Source of the DNA: a virus
Direction: 5' to 3' (one strand)
DNA: 41,142 nucleotides
Virus record (IMG/VR): IMGVR_UViG_3300047557_002300
Coordinates: 1-41,142 of that record
Shown: piece after piece, positions 37,537-41,142 of the stretch
Layout: every line of letters begins with the position of its first letter
Numbering within the stretch: the first letter of the stretch is position 1
Translations under genes and position numbers: made by a program
The notes under the pieces: generated by a model
Told to the model about the DNA's origin: nothing
Seen by the model: only the letters and a program-made list of their open reading frames with translations
Databases searched by the model: none

Positions 37537-37812
37537 TCAGCTGTGCATAGCTTGATGTTCTTTCCATGCGGCGGCATGCATCTCAGCCATTGTGATCGGC
37601 GGTTCGCCTACCTCGTCTGGCGCATAGTCCACATCAAGTTCATTCTCAAGCATGCCAATCACTTCCAATACAACATCTGCTGTATATGGAGTGAGATGCT
37701 CGTCCATTTGATGGCGCTTGCTCTCACGTTCTTGGATTGCTTTTAGGAGATCCACCACCTCTTGCAGGCGGTGATACTCGTTCTTCTTCCAGTCAATAGT
37801 TGGTTGTGTCAT
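37537..37812 (-). CDS. Small helical hypothetical protein (91 aa)
   Basis: MTQPTIDWKKNEYHRLQEVV then DLLKAIQERESKRHQMDEHL and ADVVLEVIGMLENELDVDYA: a charged helical protein. Family B RNA copy 3 lies 19 bases before the ATG. There is no family assignment. Confidence 0.6.
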   Translation of the reverse strand: MTQPTIDWKKNEYHRLQEVVDLLKAIQERESKRHQMDEHLTPYTADVVLEVIGMLENELDVDYAPDEVGEPPITMAEMHAAAWKEHQAMHS

Positions 37813-37831
37813 TGGATTAATGTTGAGGTAA

Positions 37832-37876
37832 AGCCTGGGACTTACACACCGAGTTGGCGTCGGTGATGCCCAGGCT
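37832..37876 (-). ncRNA. Family B RNA element, copy 3
   Basis: P1 AGCCTGGG/CCCAGGCT (8 bp), joining CAT, P2 CACCGA...TCGGTG, joining TGTAAGT. It is 19 bases before the ATG at 37812. The clearest example of the family. Confidence 0.75.
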
Positions 37877-37877
37877 A

Positions 37878-38144
37878 TTAGTTAACACTTGCGTGTTTGG
37901 ATTTAGGTTCGCTCATGATCCAGCCAGTGTAGTTATCACTGGTGCGATCAACGCGTATTAAACCGTATTGCTCTAGCTTGACCAATGCCTGAAGATATTG
38001 TTCAAGCCGTGAGCTTTGGGCAGGAAGCTTTGGTACAAAACATGGTGTGTTTCCATGTTTCTTCCTGTGATTCAGGAAGTAGGTGTACAGATTCCTTTGG
38101 TTGATGCTGAGTGCTGGCATCTGGTTCTGGACTTGCATTGGCAT
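37878..38144 (-). CDS. Winged-helix-like small protein (88 aa)
   Basis: Residues about 11-70 (ALSINQRNLYTYFLNHRKKH, then GNTPCFVPKLPAQSSRLEQY and LVKLEQYGLIRVDRTSDNYT) follow a LexA-like winged helix-turn-helix layout with a recognition helix and a wing. It could be a phage transcription regulator. Its start may be at an internal Met. The next gene's start overlaps (TAATG). Confidence 0.55.
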   Translation of the reverse strand: MPMQVQNQMPALSINQRNLYTYFLNHRKKHGNTPCFVPKLPAQSSRLEQYLQALVKLEQYGLIRVDRTSDNYTGWIMSEPKSKHASVN

Positions 38145-38479
38145 TAGATCAAGCCGAGAATCCTAAGCCAGCTGTCGGGATGGTCTGGTTCAACTTCGTC
38201 TTCACCTGGTGTGAAGCAGATGCTGTCGAACGACCACTCCTCGATTTCTTCGTTGGTTGGGATGTCGTACCAGCATTCGAGTTCCTCATTGCCGTCGACT
38301 GGGCTCCAGTAGCAGCGGAGGATGCCACGCTTGTTGCGGTAGACGCTGCCGGTGCTTGGCACTCCACTGGTTTCTGAATCCCAGTTGACTTCGGCTTGGA
38401 ACTGCTGCTGCCCCTCTTCTTCGGAGAAGGGGACATAGTCAAAGGCTGCTGCGATTTCTTGAGTGATGGGGTGAAGCAT
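38144..38479 (-). CDS. Acidic hypothetical protein (111 aa)
   Basis: MLHPITQEIAAAFDYVPFSE, then VYRNKRGILRCYWSPVDGNE and LECWYDIPTNEEIEEWSFD: an acidic Trp-rich protein that reads as real. The whole gene is overlapped by a second long frame that extends from the TM gene at 38559. There is no recognised family. Confidence 0.6.
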   Translation of the reverse strand: MLHPITQEIAAAFDYVPFSEEEGQQQFQAEVNWDSETSGVPSTGSVYRNKRGILRCYWSPVDGNEELECWYDIPTNEEIEEWSFDSICFTPGEDEVEPDHPDSWLRILGLI

Positions 38480-38559
38480 GAGATTAGTTCAGTGATGATG
38501 ATTGAGATGATTGTGATGATGACAATGATGATGTCATGTTCTTGATTAGGTTTGGTCAT
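38149..38559 (-). CDS. Membrane protein with long Ser/Ala/Lys tail overlapping 38144-38479
   Basis: From ATG 38559: MTKPNQEHDIIIVIITIISI, then IITELISCFTPSLKKS is a strong transmembrane helix. After about residue 35 the frame continues for about 100 residues of Ser/Ala/Thr/Lys-rich sequence that lies wholly over the acidic gene. The start overlaps the upstream stop by 14 bases. The TM part is likely real; the tail may be a chance open frame. Confidence 0.4.
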   Translation of the reverse strand: MTKPNQEHDIIIVIITIISIIITELISCFTPSLKKSQQPLTMSPSPKKRGSSSSKPKSTGIQKPVECQAPAASTATSVASSAATGAQSTAMRNSNAGTTSQPTKKSRSGRSTASASHQVKTKLNQTIPTAGLGFSA

Positions 38560-38749
38560 CGTAAGTTTCCTGTTCAGGTGGGTTAAGTTCATCTATTGAT
38601 TGATATGTATTAAAAGGATTGTCGAAGTTTTGATCTGAGTAATTCCAATCATCTTGCGATGATTCACGCATTGCTTGTTCTTGTTGATACGCCATGTCAG
38701 CCATGGCATCAAGCAAGTCTGCGTTGAAGTTGGGATCAAGTTGAGTCAT
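38546..38749 (-). CDS. Small acidic hypothetical protein (67 aa)
   Basis: From ATG 38749: MTQLDPNFNADLLDAMADMA, then EQAMRESSQDDWNYSDQNFD. It is acidic, Asn/Asp/Gln-rich and probably flexible. Family B copy 4 is 30 bases before the ATG. A longer frame extends through that RNA and is not favoured. Confidence 0.55.
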   Translation of the reverse strand: MTQLDPNFNADLLDAMADMAYQQEQAMRESSQDDWNYSDQNFDNPFNTYQSIDELNPPEQETYDDQT

Positions 38750-38779
38750 GGTTGGTTTGAATGAAAGGATTGGTTGAAC

Positions 38780-38828
38780 CTGGGACTTATATCCATTATT
38801 GAGAATGTTCTCAACAAGGAATGCCCAG
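38780..38828 (-). ncRNA. Family B RNA element, copy 4
   Basis: P1 CTGGG/CCCAG, joining CAT, P2 TCC/GGA extended by TTGAGAA/TTCTCAA, joining TATAAGT. It is 30 bases before the ATG at 38749. The inner hairpin is longer than in other copies. Confidence 0.6.
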
Positions 38829-38838
38829 TGTTTGTGGG

Positions 38839-39288
38839 TCAGACTTTGATATGGCTCCAAGCAATACCACGGGCGATGTTGTTGATGGCACAGCCAGTCA
38901 CATTAAACATCTTGCCAATGCGTTGGTACGCCTTGGTCTTGCTTGTGAACTGAGCCATGAATGTTTCGTCGTTCAACATCCCTTTGATGTCACGGACTGA
39001 GGCAGGGTTGAGCTTGGGGGTTGGACCGTTGTAACGAACATGGTTCTTACGACTGCCAACCATAGGTTTGAGCTGCGGCACTACAGCTTCTTGTACCTGG
39101 CGCTTAACCACCACTGGTGATGGTTGCTGCAGGGGGAAGCGGGGTGTAGTGTCGAGTGCATTGCGAATGGGGAAGCCAAGGGTGACTGATGAGCCATCCT
39201 TGACTACCGATACGGTAACCCTGCCATCTTTAGTGATGACACTGACGTGATCAGGGTTTTGAACGTCGAGCTGACTGATGGGTTCCAT
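38839..39288 (-). CDS. HTH DNA-binding protein (149 aa)
   Basis: The C-terminal half (ASVRDIKGMLNDETFMAQFT, then KAYQRIGKMFNVTGCAINNI and ARGIAWSHI) is a helix-turn-helix of the type attached to phage homing nucleases (IK-x-ML ... IGxxFxVTxxxINxIxxGxxW). The N-terminal half (KDGRVTVSVVKDGSSVTLGF, then PSPVVVKRQVQEAVVPQLKP) has a beta part and basic linker. It may be a regulator or a nuclease remnant. The leader holds GCTGGTAC/GTACCAGC (39331-39360). Confidence 0.6.
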   Translation of the reverse strand: MEPISQLDVQNPDHVSVITKDGRVTVSVVKDGSSVTLGFPIRNALDTTPRFPLQQPSPVVVKRQVQEAVVPQLKPMVGSRKNHVRYNGPTPKLNPASVRDIKGMLNDETFMAQFTSKTKAYQRIGKMFNVTGCAINNIARGIAWSHIKV

Positions 39289-39330
39289 TGCGTAGCTTGA
39301 GGTGAGTGCGTTGGATGCAGATGGAGAATA

Positions 39331-39360
39331 GCTGGTACAAACAAGGATGCAAGTACCAGC
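39331..39360 (-). other. 8-bp leader hairpin
   Basis: GCTGGTAC/GTACCAGC encloses 14 bases including TTGCATCCTTGTTT. It lies 42 bases before the ATG at 39288 and resembles the RNA elements in position, though not clearly in sequence. Confidence 0.5.
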
Positions 39361-39402
39361 CGTAGTGGTTCAGGCAGAGATGACACCAGTGATAGTGCGT
39401 CG

Positions 39403-39753
39403 TTACTTCATGTAGAGGTATCCGCCGCACCAGTCGGCATTGTGTAGGCAGGTCTCATACGAAACATCGTCTAGCAGGTTGTACCGCACATGTTTGGCAG
39501 GTGCCTTCCATGATGCGGGCTTATAGACAGCACCTGATTGACGATGGATAAAAGCATGGACACTGCCTTCGTCACCACCAAGACTGTTACGTCTGGTGTT
39601 GCGTTGAATTAGTTTGTAGTACTTAGTACCACGCACGATGTCAAATTCAATGCCATAGTCTCCGTACTGTTTGTTGTAATGTTCCAGAAGCTTATCGATC
39701 AAACAATTGATGCGTGCTTCTAGAACTTTGGTGTGTTCAGCGAGTGAGTACAT
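39403..39753 (-). CDS. Conserved-type phage hypothetical protein (116 aa)
   Basis: MYSLAEHTKVLEARINCLID is followed by YGIEFDIVRGTKYYKLIQRN and AVYKPASWKAPAKHVRYNLL, and ends LHNADWCGGYLYMK. The YKPASWKAPAKxVRYN block is a widely conserved phage/cyanophage hypothetical motif. No function is known. The leader is Pyr-rich with CATTCAACTTCCCTC. Confidence 0.7.
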   Translation of the reverse strand: MYSLAEHTKVLEARINCLIDKLLEHYNKQYGDYGIEFDIVRGTKYYKLIQRNTRRNSLGGDEGSVHAFIHRQSGAVYKPASWKAPAKHVRYNLLDDVSYETCLHNADWCGGYLYMK

Positions 39754-39928
39754 TGTTGTTTGAGGGAAGTTGAATGAGATCTACGCCTACCATTGCAGAG
39801 CCAGTAATGCCTGCAATGATGACGACGAAGATTGTCATGATGATCTTGCTACCAAGAGTCTCACGAGACGCATGGTAAGAGTCAAGGGTCACATACTTGC
39901 CCTTGCCCATGGAGTAGATCTGTTTCAT
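39737..39928 (-). CDS. Small membrane protein (63 aa)
   Basis: MKQIYSMGKGKYVTLDSYHA, then a hydrophobic helix (IIMTIFVVIIAGITGSAMVG) and LIQLPSNNNV. It overlaps the next gene by 17 bases. Its leader holds a two-stem hairpin (39941-39986) and the leader AGGTCAACTCAA before the ATG. Confidence 0.6.
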   Translation of the reverse strand: MKQIYSMGKGKYVTLDSYHASRETLGSKIIMTIFVVIIAGITGSAMVGVDLIQLPSNNNVLTR

Positions 39929-39940
39929 TTGAGTTGACCT

Positions 39941-39986
39941 GTAGGTAAGTGTGTTGGCAGGACATTGAGTCCTGCAGAAAACCTAC
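39941..39986 (-). other. Two-stem leader hairpin
   Basis: An outer stem GTAGGT/ACCTAC encloses GCAGGAC-TCAAT-GTCCTGC. It ends 12 bases before the ATG at 39928. The 3' side holds CACTTACC, near the family B joining sequence in feel, but not the same. Confidence 0.5.
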
Positions 39987-40036
39987 CGCCGATACGAATT
40001 CATATCAACGGAAAGGTTAGGTGCAGGAGTCTGATG

Positions 40037-40423
40037 TCAGAAGGGAATCTCTTCCAAGGTTGCTTCAGCCTTTGGTGCTGTGACCTCAGGCTGTGCCTTG
40101 GGACGAGGGGCAGATCCGATGACAGCACGTACTCTAGTCAGTACCATCTCAGGACACTTCAGTGCCACGAGATCGCCATCCTTGAAGTAGTGCGTACGGA
40201 TGCTGCTAAGTCTGACATCATATTGAGTGAGGATGAGCTGCTGACCAACAACGAGTGTACCGTTGTTATAGGCGGTCATCAGGCCATTGTTGTTATTGAA
40301 CTTAACGCGGCAAGTACCTTCGTACATGTCGTTAACAACTACGGTGATCGCAAGGAACTCGCGACCTTCGTGTGTTGCAAGCTCCATGTAGGAGATGTTG
40401 CCGACGATGGTGTTTGAGAACAT
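40037..40423 (-). CDS. SSB-like OB-fold protein with EEIPF tail
   Basis: From ATG 40423: FSNTIVGNISYMELATHEGR, then EFLAITVVVNDMYEGTCRVK and LILTQYDVRLSSIRTHYFKD: alternating beta strands like an OB fold. The last residues are Ala/Pro-rich and end EATLEEIPF, like the DDIPF tip of bacterial SSB. It is the second SSB-like gene in the window. The leader has hairpins CCCATCC-GCAA-GGATGGG and GCAGAC/GTCTGC, then CCAACTCAACTCAGTTCAATC. Confidence 0.65.
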   Translation of the reverse strand: MFSNTIVGNISYMELATHEGREFLAITVVVNDMYEGTCRVKFNNNNGLMTAYNNGTLVVGQQLILTQYDVRLSSIRTHYFKDGDLVALKCPEMVLTRVRAVIGSAPRPKAQPEVTAPKAEATLEEIPF

Positions 40424-40442
40424 GATTGAACTGAGTTGAGTT

Positions 40443-40500
40443 GGATAGCAGACGGTGAGGTCTGCAGTAACCCATCCTTGCGGATGGGAAAGTGCAAACG
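40443..40500 (-). other. Leader with two strong hairpins
   Basis: On the minus strand CCCATCC-GCAA-GGATGGG with a tetraloop is followed by GCAGAC-CTCACC-GTCTGC, then the CAACTCAACTC leader of the SSB-like gene. The first hairpin follows shortly after the stop of the gene upstream and could also stop transcription, but no T-run is present. Confidence 0.5.
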
Positions 40501-40710
40501 TCACTTGGACTTTAAGTATGCATTGTTGATGCAATAGTACGTATCACCAAGGAAACCTTGGACGTAAATAAGATTGTGATTGGGGCGGGTGTTGCATGTG
40601 TTGACGTAATGCTTATTGATCAGTTTCTGACCAAAGACAGAGATCAACAATCCAACACCTGTGCCCATCACAATGGCAAGTGTTGCATCAACCATGTAGT
40701 GCTTAGTCAT
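40501..40710 (-). CDS. Small membrane protein (69 aa)
   Basis: MTKHYMVDATLAIVMGTGVG then LLISVFGQKLINKHYVNTCN: one transmembrane helix near the start, then a Tyr/Asn-rich outer part ending AYLKSK. The leader is CAATTCAACTCACATC before the ATG. The family is unknown. Confidence 0.6.
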   Translation of the reverse strand: MTKHYMVDATLAIVMGTGVGLLISVFGQKLINKHYVNTCNTRPNHNLIYVQGFLGDTYYCINNAYLKSK

Positions 40711-40737
40711 GATGTGAGTTGAATTGATGGATGGTAA

Positions 40738-40965
40738 TCAGATGTTGCCAGCGACCTGGCAATAGTTGTAGAAGTCAACGAGCTCGGCATGCAGATCAGA
40801 TACTCCTGCTGGTGTACCACCACCAAGAGTACGAACTGCCTGATCAATCCAATCAGGATTGCCGTCGCCATTGTCGACTTCTACTTCGTAGTGCAGCTGA
40901 GTTGATTCACCGCCGTACCATACGACACGGTCGGTGCAGCTGACAGTGGGTTGATAGATGAACAT
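40738..40965 (-). CDS. Small hypothetical protein (75 aa)
   Basis: From ATG 40965: MFIYQPTVSCTDRVVWYGGE, then LHYEVEVDNGDGNPDWIDQA and GVSDLHAELVDFYNYCQVAG: a small alpha/beta protein. It starts 4 bases after the stop of the next gene upstream. There is no recognised family. Confidence 0.6.
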   Translation of the reverse strand: MFIYQPTVSCTDRVVWYGGESTQLHYEVEVDNGDGNPDWIDQAVRTLGGGTPAGVSDLHAELVDFYNYCQVAGNI

Positions 40966-40969
40966 GAGT

Positions 40970-41137
40970 TCAGTTGGGTAAGATGACACTAGAAAGAAAG
41001 ACGCGATAACCATTGACCTCATGGATCAATGCTTGCTTGCGTACTTTGAGCTGAGCTTTGATACGCTCAGGTGTTTGGTCTTGAGCAACCTTGACTGCAC
41101 AGGCAGCAAGGAGTTGCGATAGCTTGGAACGTAACAT
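40970..41137 (-). CDS. Small basic hypothetical protein (55 aa)
   Basis: MLRSKLSQLLAACAVKVAQD, then QTPERIKAQLKVRKQALIHE and VNGYRVFLSSVILPN: a basic helical protein. It is complete within the window. The family is not recognised. Confidence 0.55.
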   Translation of the reverse strand: MLRSKLSQLLAACAVKVAQDQTPERIKAQLKVRKQALIHEVNGYRVFLSSVILPN

Positions 41138-41142
41138 GAATT

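Noticed and set aside
40738-41022. Longer forms of the genes at 40738 and 40037 starting upstream
   Set aside because: The extra N-terminal parts read through the leader sequences; the internal ATGs follow the CAACTC leader pattern.
1-41142. CRISPR arrays, insertion sequences, integrase and attachment sites
   Set aside because: No regularly spaced repeats, transposase motifs or recombinase motifs were found. A lysogeny module cannot be excluded outside the window.

Overview
The window looks like part of a tailed-phage genome, most likely a cyanophage. It has no host housekeeping genes. Genes are small, tightly packed and often overlap by 1-14 bases. Recognisable phage functions are an endolysin, a T7-like family A DNA polymerase, a PrimPol/SF3 primase-helicase, a RecB-like nuclease, Gp157, single-stranded-DNA binding proteins, ThyX, virion-type proteins, homing-type nucleases and two tRNAs. 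Several proteins (the MWRLWA membrane protein, the AFGRLRV structural protein, SpeD, DUF5872) are of types I know from aquatic and cyanobacterial phages. The host is inferred, not shown. No terminase, portal or major capsid gene is visible, so the window is a fragment.

Layout: (1) 1-3400 carries a two-domain endolysin, a holin-like small protein, a beta-sandwich virion-type protein and two HNH proteins. (2) 3723-5338, on the minus strand, has a mannose-6-phosphate isomerase cupin and a glycosyltransferase. (3) 5372-10843 has speD, the primase-helicase and a RecB-like nuclease whose 3' end was rearranged by an EndoVII-type nuclease. (4) 11261-14233 has GDP-mannose dehydratase, a ColD/RfbH-like dehydratase and a second glycosyltransferase. 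With block 2 this suggests a GDP-deoxymannose glycan pathway. (5) 14277-18106, plus strand, has small virion- or host-interaction-type genes, a candidate ADP-ribosyltransferase, a structured RNA with a terminator, tRNA-Pro and an HNH insertion. (6) 18113-20770 has a Dps-like ferritin fold protein next to virion-type proteins. (7) 20863-41137, almost all minus strand, has DNA metabolism (Gp157, two SSB-like proteins, DNA polymerase, ThyX) among many small hypothetical genes.

The most unusual feature is in block 7. Many genes are preceded by a short structured RNA and then a G-poor leader of roughly 20 bases, often carrying CAACTCAACTCA, instead of a Shine-Dalgarno site. Two repeated RNA families can be read by eye. 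Family A has four copies: a 6-bp stem that changes in step on both sides, an invariant GACGUUAAAC-type loop and an upstream CGUCC that could form a pseudoknot. Family B has five copies: P1-CAU-P2-UGUAAGU-P1'. A tRNA-Leu occupies the same position ahead of one gene, which suggests processing or 'punctuation' of a long transcript.

Six homing-type nucleases lie in 41 kb. One sits between two diverged copies of the same gene end, which is direct evidence of past homing with replacement of flanking sequence.
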